A stretch of DNA of 38,777 nucleotides from Opitutus sp. GAS368 (GCA_945869845.1 CAMBRG010000020.1:1-38777), one strand, 5' to 3'; positions 1 through 8,038 are shown, counted from the stretch's first letter. Program-made: numbers and translations. The notes: generated by a model from the letters alone, not told the origin.

Positions 1-570
1 ATCGTGGACAACCAGATTGTCCGGCTCGACGCGTTGATCCGGGGCACCAAAGGCGTGGTGGTTGAGGTCTGTTATTGCCGGACCATGGCTCGCTACAACG
101 AGCTGATGGGACGCCCCGGGGCGAATCTGAACCGTTTGCTCGCTTGGCAGCACGCTACGGCGCTCGGCGATGCGCTCGCGAAACGTCCGGTGCCTTGGGG
201 GCTGCTCGACCAGTTCACCGAACAACCGCTGGTGCAGCGTGAATTGACGAAGAAAGGCGTGCAAAATTTTGAACTCAGGATGCGCACCAAGGCGGAGTCG
301 GATCCGGTCGTCGCCGCCGCTTCGGTTGTGGCGCGGGCGGAATTTATCCGGGCCATGCACACGCTCTCGCAGCAGTTTGGGGAAAAGCTCCAAAAGGGCG
401 CAGGGCCGTTGGTGAAAGGGCAGGCCGACCAGATCATGCAAAAATTTGGTGCGCGTGCGCTCGGCGATTTTGCCAAGTTGCACTTTCGCACGGCCTACGA
501 AGTGGTCGCCGCCGCCGGGAAGCTCGACGAGTTGCCGTTAAAGCCGCCGCCGCCGAAGATGGAGTGGTGA
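1..570 (+). CDS. rnhC: Ribonuclease HIII, C-terminal part (5' end outside window)
   Basis: Cleaves the RNA strand of RNA-DNA hybrids in the cytoplasm. The frame is open to the left edge, so the TBP-like N-terminal domain and the first two catalytic acids are not in view; the 188 visible residues compare with about 300 for the whole family. Visible family marks are NLNRLLAWQHA, the LLDQF segment carrying the third catalytic Asp, KAESDPVVAAASVVAR carrying the fourth, and the terminal AKLHFRTAYE. The GTG at position 4 is internal and not a believable start. RNase HII follows 37 bp downstream on the same strand, so two RNase H enzymes of related fold are probably co-transcribed. The assignment to HIII rather than HII rests on the NLN.LLAWQHA and AKLHF.T signatures and is firm. 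Confidence 0.93.
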   Translation: MVDNQIVRLDALIRGTKGVVVEVCYCRTMARYNELMGRPGANLNRLLAWQHATALGDALAKRPVPWGLLDQFTEQPLVQRELTKKGVQNFELRMRTKAESDPVVAAASVVARAEFIRAMHTLSQQFGEKLQKGAGPLVKGQADQIMQKFGARALGDFAKLHFRTAYEVVAAAGKLDELPLKPPPPKMEW

Positions 571-607
571 ACGGTCTCGCCGCGGCCTATCCCGATTCTT
601 GTCCCGC

Positions 608-1369
608 ATGTCCAAACGGCGCCAACTTCGCGGTTTCGATCTCAAGCAGATTGAGGGCGTGGCCAGTCTGATCGGAGTCGATGAAGCGGGCCGCGGTGCG
701 CTCGCTGGCCCGGTGGTGGCGGGCGCGGTCTTGGTCACGCGGGACTTTCTCGAAAGCCGGTGGGCCGAAATCAATGCCCGCCGGATCAACGATTCGAAGC
801 AGCTTACGGCGGCGGAGCGTGATTCCCTTTGGTTGGACTTTGAGGCGCTGGCGGCGGAAGGAAAAATCCATGCCCATTTCGGCTCGGCGGATGTCGGTGA
901 GATCGCGCAATTCAACATCCTTGGTGCGACCAAGCTGGCTATGCGCCGCGCGCTCGAAGGCATTTATCCGCCGAGTGCATTCGAACGGAGAACGGAGCCG
1001 GACTTGTTCTCCGCGCCCGAGGAGATTGCCGGCTTTAAACCGACGGTTTTGGCGCGGGTGTTGGTCGACGGCTTGCCCCTGCGCAATTTCCCTTATCCGC
1101 ACACCGGGATCGTCTCCGGCGATGCCCGCTCGCTCTGCATCGCGATGGCGTCGATCATCGCGAAGGTGACTCGCGACCGACAGATGGAGGAGCTTGATCG
1201 CACGTTCCCCGGTTATGGATTCGGGGCCCACAAAGGCTATGGCACCGAGGAGCACCGCGAGGCCGTGCTTCGGCTCGGTCGCACGGCCCAACATCGCGAG
1301 ATGTTTCTGCGCAAGCTGCTCGCCGGGCGGGTCGATCCCACGCAGTTGGATTTCCTCAGCGACCCATGA
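608..1369 (+). CDS. rnhB: Ribonuclease HII
   Basis: Removes ribonucleotides embedded in DNA and RNA from hybrids, in the cytoplasm. The 253-residue protein carries VDEAGRGALAGP with D25/E26 as the first catalytic pair, VLVDG with the third acid, and GDARSLCIAMASIIAKVTRD with the fourth, then the typical GYGFGAHKGYGT and H.EM segments. Start chosen at ATG 608; a TTG three codons upstream would add only Leu-Ser-Arg. An insertion of roughly 25 residues around GIYPPSAFERR (about residue 115-145) makes it longer than the approximately 200-residue E. coli protein. It lies directly behind rnhC on the same strand; the orphan kinase starts 39 bp further on. Confidence 0.96.
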   Translation: MSKRRQLRGFDLKQIEGVASLIGVDEAGRGALAGPVVAGAVLVTRDFLESRWAEINARRINDSKQLTAAERDSLWLDFEALAAEGKIHAHFGSADVGEIAQFNILGATKLAMRRALEGIYPPSAFERRTEPDLFSAPEEIAGFKPTVLARVLVDGLPLRNFPYPHTGIVSGDARSLCIAMASIIAKVTRDRQMEELDRTFPGYGFGAHKGYGTEEHREAVLRLGRTAQHREMFLRKLLAGRVDPTQLDFLSDP

Positions 1370-1408
1370 AGCCAACGGGCGACGGAGGCCGTTGACCGCG
1401 CGGGCCCC

Positions 1409-2623
1409 ATGTCCCAAAAACCTTTTATGGCCGGTAAGAAAAACTCCTCGCTTGATCGGGTGCTGGGTCGGCTCGACACGCTCGATTCGGTCAATCTCGC
1501 GAATCTGGTCCAACGCTTGGCCCGGGAACGCGGTCTGTTCGAAGAGATCTTTAACACGCTCCAAGAAGGGGTGCTGGTGATCACGCTCGACGGAGAGATC
1601 GACTACGCGAACGACGCGGCGCACCGACTGATTGGGCTCGGGGAGGACGAACTGGCGGGCCAAACTTTGTGGCGACTCATTCCCGGGCTGCGGCCGTCTT
1701 TGGGCGGGACGCTGGAAGATGATACCGCAGCGGCGCTGCCGGTGGTGGCGCGGGAGTTTGAGCTGACCTATCCCGAACCGCGGACGGTGCGGCTCTACAT
1801 GGTGCCATTCCGGGGCGAAGCCCGCGGCGACGCTCGGCGGTTTGCGGTGATCCTCACCGATGTCACCCGGGATAAACACGCGACGGCTCAGCAGTTGGAG
1901 GATGAACGCACGTCTTCGATCCTTTTGCTGGCCGCAGGAGTCGCGCACGAGCTCGGAAATCCGCTCAACTCGCTCACGATCCACCTCCAGTTGATCACGC
2001 GGAAGTTGAAGAAATTGAAGGCGTCAAAAGATACGGATTCGCTCGTCGAATCGGTCGATGTCTGTCGCGCGGAAGTTGCACGGCTCGACGGGATCATCGC
2101 GCATTTCCTTGAAGCGATCCGCCCTCAACCGCCGGATTTGGCGGAGCTCGATCTGGCCGAAGTCCTGGCGGAAGTGCTACGCTTTCAGCAACGGGAGTTC
2201 GCCGACCGTCGAATCGCCGTTGAAGTGGAAGCCTCGGGCGATCTGCCGGTGGTGATGGCCGATCGGAACCAGCTCAAGCAGGTCTTTTTCAACCTCGCGA
2301 AGAACGCGTTGGATGCGATGGAGCCGGGCGGTCGTTTGAAGATTCGCGCGCGGGCCGACGACGACTCGGTTTTTTTGCTCTTCGGCGACAGCGGCAGCGG
2401 GATCAAGCAGGAGGATCTCGTGCGGGTTTTTCAACCCTACCATACGACAAAACCGGGCGGTCACGGGCTCGGATTGATGATCGTGCAGCGCATCCTGCGC
2501 GAACATGGGGGGCAAGTGGGGATCGAGAGTAAGGAGGGCGTGGGCACGGTGGTCACCCTCCAGTTTCCCCGGAAAGACCGACGCGTGCGGATGCTGGGCG
2601 CCGGCGCACCGCCGACGGGCTGA
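1409..2623 (+). CDS. Soluble PAS-domain sensor histidine kinase (NtrB-like), orphan
   Basis: 404 residues with no membrane segment or signal peptide, so a cytoplasmic sensor. A PAS domain lies at about residues 45-155 ([21 protein letters not shown] onward), followed by a histidine kinase core. The H-box is [14 protein letters not shown] with the phospho-acceptor predicted at His180. The N-box is [10 protein letters not shown], then GDSGSGI and the G2 box [12 protein letters not shown]. The HELGNPLN type of H-box is typical of NtrB/ZraS-like kinases, which normally pair with NtrC-type regulators. No response regulator lies in the window, so the partner must be elsewhere. Start taken at ATG 1409; ATG 1427 is an alternative, and neither has a clear Shine-Dalgarno site. 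The stimulus cannot be read from sequence. Confidence 0.9.
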   Translation: MSQKPFMAGKKNSSLDRVLGRLDTLDSVNLANLVQRLARERGLFEEIFNTLQEGVLVITLDGEIDYANDAAHRLIGLGEDELAGQTLWRLIPGLRPSLGGTLEDDTAAALPVVAREFELTYPEPRTVRLYMVPFRGEARGDARRFAVILTDVTRDKHATAQQLEDERTSSILLLAAGVAHELGNPLNSLTIHLQLITRKLKKLKASKDTDSLVESVDVCRAEVARLDGIIAHFLEAIRPQPPDLAELDLAEVLAEVLRFQQREFADRRIAVEVEASGDLPVVMADRNQLKQVFFNLAKNALDAMEPGGRLKIRARADDDSVFLLFGDSGSGIKQEDLVRVFQPYHTTKPGGHGLGLMIVQRILREHGGQVGIESKEGVGTVVTLQFPRKDRRVRMLGAGAPPTG

Positions 2624-2765
2624 GCAGGCGAAACGGCGGGCGCGGCTTAATTTTTGGCGTGCTGCCTAGGTAAAGTTTGCCTCAAGGCGGATCGCCCTTC
2701 ATCGCCGAGCGGTGTATCTTTCGCCGACGTCCCGCGTCTGGCCCGGACAGCACAATGAACTCTGC

Positions 2766-3314
2766 ATGGAATCCACTTCACCGACTCCTTCGGTCGATCT
2801 TGTTCGCCGCGCGCAACGCGGCGAGCCCGATGCCCAGCGCGAGCTCATCGTGGCTTACCAGCACCGCATTGCCGGGTTTATCTATGCGATCATCGGCCGC
2901 AGTGATGCCATCGAGGACATCGCTCAACTTGTCTTCATCAAAATGGTCCGCGCGCTGGCGGGGCTGCAGGCGCCGGCGCAGTTCGAGTCTTGGCTTTTCC
3001 GGCTCGCGCGGAACACCTGCATCGATCACCTCCGCCGCCAAAAACTGCGACGCATCTTTACGCCGTTTGCGCCGGAACACGAAAACGTCCCTGAGCCTGA
3101 AGGCGCGGTCGGCTCCGAAGAGCTCGACGCTTTGCGCCATGCGCTCGCCCAGCTCCGGCCGCAGGACCGGGCCTTACTCGCCCTCGTGCAGGAAGGGCGC
3201 AGTCATGCGGAGATCGCAGTCACCCTGCGCACCAGCGTGGCGGCCGTGAAGGCCCGCCTCCACCGTGCCCGAGAACACCTTCGAGAACATTACCAACCGA
3301 ACCATGAAAACTGA
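2766..3314 (+). CDS. ECF-type RNA polymerase sigma factor
   Basis: 182 residues with sigma-70 region 2 at about 20-85 (a YQHRIAGFIY segment, DAIEDIAQLVFIKMVRAL, then FESWLFRLARNTCIDHLRR) and region 4 at about 120-175 (LRPQDRALLALV, SHAEIAVTL, VAAVKARLHRARE). There is no region 1 or 3, as in extracytoplasmic-function sigmas. Start at ATG 2766; the frame is open further upstream but the added residues are not family-like. Its last 11 bases overlap the start of the next gene, which overlaps the following one by one base, so the three are almost certainly one translationally coupled transcript. An imperfect inverted repeat (AGGTAAA-G-TTTGCCT, 2668-2682) lies about 85 bp before the start; its role is unknown. 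Confidence 0.93.
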   Translation: MESTSPTPSVDLVRRAQRGEPDAQRELIVAYQHRIAGFIYAIIGRSDAIEDIAQLVFIKMVRALAGLQAPAQFESWLFRLARNTCIDHLRRQKLRRIFTPFAPEHENVPEPEGAVGSEELDALRHALAQLRPQDRALLALVQEGRSHAEIAVTLRTSVAAVKARLHRAREHLREHYQPNHEN

Positions 3315-3585
3315 AACCCAAGTCTGGTCTGACCTTCGCCGCCACGCGGCCACCCAGCTCCGGCCCGGCTTCGCCGACCGCGTCGTGCGTGCGGCCAGAG
3401 TGGGCGCCAAGGCTGCGCCCTCTTTGACGAGTATCTTTGCCCTGAGCGCGGTGACCGTTGCCGTCTGCTTCCTCGTGGTGACCCTCAGCGGGGACTCCGC
3501 GCGCGATGCGGCCGAAAACGATTTTAATTTGGCGGGTTGGAAAAAAATCACTGACGCCGCCGACGAATTTGCAGTGAATCTCTGA
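3304..3585 (+). CDS. Small single-pass membrane protein, candidate anti-sigma factor
   Basis: 93 residues: a charged N-terminal cytoplasmic stretch of about 40 residues (including QLRPGFADRVVRAAR), one hydrophobic helix at about 43-62 (LTSIFALSAVTVAVCFLVVT), and a short C-terminal tail of about 30 residues. ATG 3304 overlaps the sigma gene's stop, and its own TGA (3583-3585) shares a base with the next ATG. I recognise no named family. A short membrane protein coupled to an ECF sigma gene is the usual position of an anti-sigma factor, with the N-terminal part able to hold the sigma at the membrane. That role is inference from position and topology only; no ZAS zinc motif (H...C..C) is present. 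Confidence 0.75.
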   Translation: MKTETQVWSDLRRHAATQLRPGFADRVVRAARVGAKAAPSLTSIFALSAVTVAVCFLVVTLSGDSARDAAENDFNLAGWKKITDAADEFAVNL

Positions 3586-4280
3586 TGAAGCGCGCACTTG
3601 TTATCTCCGGTCTCACCGTGGTGGTTTTTGCCCTTGGCTACATTGCTGGCTTGCGCACCGAACGCACCCGCCCGGTTCCGGCGCCGCCGGCGACCTTGAT
3701 GGGGGAATTTACCAGCAAGGCGGCGACCGTGCCCGCCACCGCGACAGCCGCCAAGCCGGGCGGGCCGCAAGCTGCGCCCGCCCGCTCTCCTCAGAATCGC
3801 GCCCAGTTGGTGGCCGAGATCGAGCGCCTGCGTCCTCAAATCGACAGCTATCGCCAACGGCTCGACCAAATCGATGCAGAGTTTGACGGCCAACTTGCGG
3901 CGAGTCTCACGTCCGAACAGCGCGCTCACTACGCGGCAGGTCAGAAGCGTCGCGCCGAGCGAATGGCCAAGGGCTTGGCGGACGTAGCGGCGGGAGTTAA
4001 GCCCCTGACGGATGATGAAATCGACCAACTTCGCCAACGATCGCTTTCAGGCGTTCTTTGGATGGTAGCGCCAACGATGAAGCACGATTTGCTCGTCAAG
4101 GAACTCAAGCTCGACGCCGAGCAGCAGACGAAAGCCCGCGAGCTTTTGAAGCAGCGCCGGGAGAAATTTCTTGCGATCGTGGACTCGACGCCTCCGCCCA
4201 GCATCTTACTGAGCCGCTTGGCTCCGGCGGTCCAACGTCTCGCCACCCCGCTCCCCAAGGACCAGCCGGTCGGGCGCTGA
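3585..4280 (+). CDS. Spy/CpxP-like periplasmic protein with N-terminal membrane anchor
   Basis: 231 residues. An N-terminal hydrophobic segment (about 4-22, ALVISGLTVVVFALGYIAG) is an uncleaved anchor or signal, followed by a Pro/Ala-rich linker to about residue 65. A predicted all-helical region then contains two LTxxQ-like sites: SLTSEQRAHY at about 105, and LKLDAEQQTKARELLKQRR at about 185. Such motifs mark the Spy/CpxP group of periplasmic stress sensors and chaperones. The start overlaps the previous stop (TGATG), so it belongs to the sigma operon. Inference: it senses or buffers an envelope stress that the ECF sigma answers. There is no His- or Met-rich metal-binding run, so metal sensing is not supported. 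Confidence 0.72.
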   Translation: MKRALVISGLTVVVFALGYIAGLRTERTRPVPAPPATLMGEFTSKAATVPATATAAKPGGPQAAPARSPQNRAQLVAEIERLRPQIDSYRQRLDQIDAEFDGQLAASLTSEQRAHYAAGQKRRAERMAKGLADVAAGVKPLTDDEIDQLRQRSLSGVLWMVAPTMKHDLLVKELKLDAEQQTKARELLKQRREKFLAIVDSTPPPSILLSRLAPAVQRLATPLPKDQPVGR

Positions 4281-4369
4281 ACTTGGTAAAACCTAAAAAC
4301 GGCCGGGGTTAGAGGTGGGACTCACGCAGGCCGGAGTTCGAAGCTAAAGCTCCCGTTGCATTACAAGCT

Positions 4370-5083
4370 TCACAGCTCGCGCAAAATGGCGCGGAGAACT
4401 TTTACAGCGTGGGCCGACGAAATTCCTGCATTGGCGTCGATGCCATTTAGTTCGGCGTGGTCCTGACCGCCGGCGAGATCGCTGAGGGCTCGGATCGCGA
4501 GAAATGGGATCTCGTTGGTGTAGCAGACGTGGGCGTAAGCGGTCGTCTCCCTATCGGCGCAGCGGGCACCCCACGTGTCGTGGACGAATTTGCGGTAATC
4601 GCGGTTGTCGAGAAAAACGGTGCCGGTCACGCCGACGCCGCCGACGCTCACGGTGATTTCACGCCCGGTCTTGTCGCTGCTGACCGGCCCAAGTTTCTTA
4701 ACGGCGCGGCGGGCGACTTCCGGCAAGGTGGCGTCGACGGGGAAGTAGGCGACGCGCTCAAACCGTTCTTTGCTCGCGCGGACGGCAAAAATGTCCGCCG
4801 GAAAAATCATACCGTAGTTCGGGTAACGTTTGGTGAAGTAATCCGCTTTCATCCCGTCTTTGCCGTCGGGCGTCGGGTTGAGATAAGCGGCTTCGCTGTG
4901 GTAAGCCCACTGCTCGGGAATGACGACATCGCCAACGCGCAGGGCGAGGGCGCACGGAATCAGCGGCTTGCGTAGAGCGGGCGCCGGGGTGGCGGCCTAG
5001 GCGACCACGTTGGGCGCGAATGGGCTGAGCAGGGTTGCGGCGAGCAGGGCTCAGCGAGCGATCAATTGGCGGCGATCGAACAG
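4370..5083 (-). pseudogene. Decayed exported MTA/SAH nucleosidase-like protein
   Basis: The C-terminal 160 codons (ATG at 4852 to the stop at 4370) resemble the second half of the PNP/UDP-phosphorylase superfamily, MTAN type: VGDVVIPEQWAYHSEAAY just upstream of that ATG, then an AHVC...IPFLAIRALSDLAGG segment that keeps the catalytic Asp of R(A)xSD. The same frame continues upstream through TAG (4997-4999) and TGA (5051-5053), separated by a signal-peptide-like run (ALLAATLLSPFAPNVVA) and preceded by FDRRQLIAR with CTG where ATG is expected. The N-terminal half of the nucleosidase fold, including the GIGK and SAGG strands, is missing between the signal peptide and VGDVV. The catalytic ME pair is RE (ADRETTAYAHV), one base change from ATG to AGG. 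Deletion, lost start, two stops and an active-site change together indicate a dead gene. Confidence 0.82.
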
Positions 5084-5244
5084 GGTCAGCGCCCAACCTG
5101 AGCAGCGGCGGGGCCAAGGCGGCGAACTTGGGCGAGCCGATTCGCATGATTTCAGAAAAGGTGGTTCGCATGGCCCGCCTCGGCCGACCACGCTCCGGGG
5201 GTGTGGCCTCGGCTTAGTCCGAGGCGCTGAACGTCCGACGACCC

Positions 5245-6204
5245 TTGAATTTAAACGAACTCCACTCTCGCGATTTCGCTGATGCGCTGCCGCCAAGACT
5301 CACCCGCGATGGGGTGAGTCCGAGCTCGGTCGTCTTGCCGGTCGGCCCGTGGACGACCTTGCGTGAGTTTCTGCTGCAGCGATTTCCCGGCGTGTCGGAG
5401 GCGGCTTGGGTGGCTCGGTTTGAAAAAGGCGAAGTCTTGGACGAGAGCGGCGTTGCTGTGCCCGCCAACCTGCCTTACGCCGCCGGCCAACGCATCCACT
5501 ATTACCGTTCGATCGAGGCGGAAGCCCGCATCCCCTTTGACGAGGTCGTGCTCTTCCAAGACGAGTTGCTCGTCGTGGCCGATAAGCCGCATTTTTTGCC
5601 GGTGATTCCTTCGGGACGCTATTTGCAGGAAACGCTGCTGGTGCGCCTCAAGCGCAGGCTCGGTCTCGATTCTCTCTCGCCGATCCACCGGATCGACCGC
5701 GAGACGGCCGGGCTCGTGGTCTTCACCGTGCAACCTGCAACGCGTGGCCGTTACCAGAATCTCTTCTTGGAAAAATCGATCCGTAAGGGCTACGAAGCCA
5801 TCGCGCCGTGGCGGCCGGAACTTGAGTTGCCGTTGAATCACCGCAGCCGGCTGGAAGAAAATCCGGAGCGATTCATGCAGATGCGCGAAGTGGCGGGTGA
5901 GCCCAACGCTGAAACGCGGATCGAGCGGTTGGAGATCCACGGCAAGTGGGCGCGTTACGGCCTCAACCCGATCACCGGCCGTAAACACCAGTTGCGCGCG
6001 CACTGTGCGGCGCTGGGCATCCCCATTCGCAACGATCAAATCTACCCGGTGCATTTGCCGGAGAACAGCGACGATTTCGGGCAGCCGTTGCAGCTCCTCG
6101 CCAAGCACATTGCTTTTGCCGATCCGATCAGCGGCGAGGCGCGTCGCTTTGCCAGCGCCCGGGCCTTGGAGTGGCCGGTCGTTGCGCGCGACGCTGCACC
6201 ATGA
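5245..6204 (+). CDS. RluA-family RNA pseudouridine synthase
   Basis: Converts specific uridines in rRNA or tRNA to pseudouridine. The 319-residue frame has an S4-like N-terminal part (TLREFLLQRF to AAGQRIHYYRS), then the catalytic core: LLVVADKPHFLPV, the catalytic-Asp motif IHRIDRETAGLVVFT, and the RNA-contact motif NPITGRKHQLRAH. These place it in the RluA family; the target base cannot be read from sequence. No in-frame ATG exists near the N-terminus. TTG 5245 is the first usual start after the in-frame stop at 5215; a GTG near 5311 is the alternative. Its stop overlaps the next start as ATGA (6201-6204), so it is coupled to the DTW-domain gene: two RNA modification enzymes in one transcript. 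Confidence 0.93.
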   Translation: MNLNELHSRDFADALPPRLTRDGVSPSSVVLPVGPWTTLREFLLQRFPGVSEAAWVARFEKGEVLDESGVAVPANLPYAAGQRIHYYRSIEAEARIPFDEVVLFQDELLVVADKPHFLPVIPSGRYLQETLLVRLKRRLGLDSLSPIHRIDRETAGLVVFTVQPATRGRYQNLFLEKSIRKGYEAIAPWRPELELPLNHRSRLEENPERFMQMREVAGEPNAETRIERLEIHGKWARYGLNPITGRKHQLRAHCAALGIPIRNDQIYPVHLPENSDDFGQPLQLLAKHIAFADPISGEARRFASARALEWPVVARDAAP

Positions 6205-6923
6205 GCCGGGTGATGTGCTACCGCTGCAATTGGCCGCAACCGCATTGCTGGTGTGGGTCGATTACGCCCATGCCGACGCGCACGAAGTTTGTAATCCTCA
6301 TGCACCCGTATGAACACAAGCGGGTGAAGGCGAACACCGGCCGGCTCACTCATCTGTGTCTCGCCGACAGCGAGCTGCACCTCGGCATCGGCTTCGACGA
6401 GCACGAGGCGGTGCAGGCGCTGATTAACGATCCGCAGAATTTTCCGGTGCTGCTCTACCCGGGACGTGAGTCGCGGGATCTTTCAAAAGGCGAGTTGCCC
6501 GTCGCCGATCTGGCGGGACGGCGGCTGGTGGTCTTCTTGCTCGATGCGACGTGGCGACTGGTGCGCCCCATGTTTCGCACCAGCCTCAGTCTGCAACGGC
6601 TGCCGCGCGTCATGTTTACCAACGCCGCTCCGAGCCGCTATATCATCAAACGCCAGCCGGAGCCGGGGTGCCTTTCGACGCTCGAAGCGACGCACGAGTT
6701 GCTCGGCGCCTTGGATCGGGCGGGGCTCGACGTGTATTCTCAACCGACGCAGCTCATTGATTTGTTTCACCGCATGCAGGACTTCCAAATCCGCCGCGCC
6801 GCCGAGAACGCCCTTCACGGTGACCGGCGACCGTCCCGGCCGAATCCGCCGGATCCTTCCTCCGCCGGTGTGCCTTTTTCATCAAAACGTCGCCGGGTTT
6901 TCCCGGCGCCGCCGGCTGGCTGA
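6201..6923 (+). CDS. tapT: DTW-domain tRNA-uridine aminocarboxypropyltransferase (TapT/YfiP-like)
   Basis: Members transfer the 3-amino-3-carboxypropyl group of S-adenosylmethionine onto a tRNA uridine (acp3U, position 47 in E. coli). The 240-residue protein opens with a cysteine cluster, CYRCNWPQPHCWC, the likely zinc site. It continues with an MHPYEHKR segment, the signature LLDATWRLVRPMF (DATW standing for DTW), and SRYIIKRQPEPGCLSTLEA. The ATG at 6201 overlaps the preceding stop. The last 35 or so residues (from GDRRPSRPNPP) are low-complexity and basic, unlike the rest. They contain a perfect 7-bp hairpin with a TTTT loop (6891-6908), so the ancestral C-terminus may have been shorter or lost. 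Function by family is firm; target position is inferred. Confidence 0.9.
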   Translation: MSRVMCYRCNWPQPHCWCGSITPMPTRTKFVILMHPYEHKRVKANTGRLTHLCLADSELHLGIGFDEHEAVQALINDPQNFPVLLYPGRESRDLSKGELPVADLAGRRLVVFLLDATWRLVRPMFRTSLSLQRLPRVMFTNAAPSRYIIKRQPEPGCLSTLEATHELLGALDRAGLDVYSQPTQLIDLFHRMQDFQIRRAAENALHGDRRPSRPNPPDPSSAGVPFSSKRRRVFPAPPAG

Positions 6924-6941
6924 TGGGAAGTGGCGGCGTCG

Positions 6942-6955
6942 CCCTTTGCAAAGGG
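6942..6955. promoter_or_regulatory. Perfect 14-bp palindrome upstream of the hydrolase gene
   Basis: CCCTTTGCAAAGGG is a perfect palindrome in the gap between the DTW gene (ends 6923) and the hydrolase start (7050). Its length and position would suit a dimeric repressor. No promoter hexamers are obvious beside it, and a chance palindrome in GC-rich DNA remains possible. Confidence 0.3.
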
Positions 6956-7049
6956 TCGGCTGATCGCTTCGGCTGAACCCAGCGAGCCGCGCTCAGTCGA
7001 TCGATGATCAGCGGTTGCGCCGACAACAATGGAAGGCAGGCTGCGGCCC

Positions 7050-7919
7050 ATGAGAAAATGGAGTGGCCTCGTGATTCTGCTCGGGCTGATGACAACCAAG
7101 GTCGTTGCGGCGCCGTTGCCGACGGGGCGCGGGCAAGCGGAGGTCAAGTATGGCGGCGCGCCGGTCACGCTCTACACTTACAAACCGGTCGGCTACAGCG
7201 ACGGACCGTTGCTGGTGGTATTTCACGGGGTGATGCGCAATGCGGCTGAATATCTCGAGTTCGCGATCCCGATGGCCGAGCGATTTGGGATGATGTTGGT
7301 CGCGCCGCGGCTGGATGAGGGCGCGTTTCCCGACGAAGAATGGTATCAACGGGGCGGGGTGTTGATCGCGGGCGGCGAAGTGAATCCGAAAGAGCGATGG
7401 ATGTTCAATGTGGTGGACGCGATCGTGGCGGATGTGCGTATGCGGGAAAATCGGCCGACGCTGCCGTTTTACCTGATTGGGCATTCGGCCGGTGCGCAGT
7501 TCTTGGTGCGATTGGCCGCGTTTCAACCGGGTGAGGCGAGGCGGATCGTGGCGGGAAACGCGGGCTCGCTTTTGTTTCCGAGCACGGAGCATGGGTTCGG
7601 CTACGGGCTGGGCGGACTGCCGGCCGAGTTGCGGGACGAGACGATGCTACGCCGGTATCTTGCGGCGCCTTTGACCCTTTATCTGGGCACGGCAGACACG
7701 ACGCCCCGCCGTCGCTTTGATGCGAGCGCGGCGGGGATGAAGCAGGGGCCTCATCGTTATGCGCGCAACCTCGCCTGCTACGCGCTCGCTCAGGCGATGG
7801 CGAAGGAGCGGGGCTGGACCTTTGGGTGGCGCAAAGTGGAAGCGCGGGGTATCGATCACGACGCGGCGCGGATGTTTGCCGCGCCCGAGGTTGGAGATGC
7901 TTTGCTGGGGCCGAAGTGA
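7050..7919 (+). CDS. Exported alpha/beta hydrolase
   Basis: 289 residues starting with a Sec-type signal peptide (MRKWSGLVILLGL, cleavage likely after KVVAA), so periplasmic or secreted. The mature part has the alpha/beta-hydrolase layout: an oxyanion strand LLVVFHGV, the nucleophile elbow LIGHSAGAQF with Ser146, an acid candidate in YLGTADTTP, and a late His in GIDHDAARMF. It resembles PHB-depolymerase/esterase-like exported hydrolases, but the substrate is unknown. ATG 7050 is chosen because it opens the signal peptide; ATG 7029 would add seven residues in front of it. It stands alone, with a 14-bp palindrome about 95 bp upstream and an insertion-sequence remnant downstream. Confidence 0.85.
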   Translation: MRKWSGLVILLGLMTTKVVAAPLPTGRGQAEVKYGGAPVTLYTYKPVGYSDGPLLVVFHGVMRNAAEYLEFAIPMAERFGMMLVAPRLDEGAFPDEEWYQRGGVLIAGGEVNPKERWMFNVVDAIVADVRMRENRPTLPFYLIGHSAGAQFLVRLAAFQPGEARRIVAGNAGSLLFPSTEHGFGYGLGGLPAELRDETMLRRYLAAPLTLYLGTADTTPRRRFDASAAGMKQGPHRYARNLACYALAQAMAKERGWTFGWRKVEARGIDHDAARMFAAPEVGDALLGPK

Positions 7920-7951
7920 GTGCGGATCCTTGGGCTCGAGTCGGAGCGTGG

Positions 7952-8038
7952 CCGGACTCACCGGACGCGTTTTGGGATTCGGCCGTAGCGCAAAAATCTT
8001 CGGTATTAATTTCTATCTGCTTATTCCGTAGAGTCCGG
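7952..8038. repeat. 8-bp inverted repeat flanking an AT-rich patch at the IS remnant edge
   Basis: CCGGACTC (7952-7959) and GAGTCCGG (8031-8038) face each other across a patch that is locally AT-rich (about 7990-8030). The right copy overlaps the end of the IS1595 remnant. It may be a relic of the element's junction; it is too short to call a terminal repeat. Confidence 0.25.

Noticed and set aside
587-1984. Long minus-strand frame opposite rnhB and the kinase
   Set aside because: A shadow of two well-identified plus-strand genes; Arg/Pro-rich product with no domain.
4758-5171. Minus-strand 137-codon frame upstream of the nucleosidase remnant
   Set aside because: Arg/Pro-rich out-of-frame reading of the same stretch that, in the nucleosidase frame, encodes the signal peptide and VGDVV segment.
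5206-5225. GCCTCGG/CCGAGGC hairpin before the first pseudouridine synthase
   Set aside because: Seven-base stem in GC-rich DNA with no T-run and no gene ending there; chance is likely.
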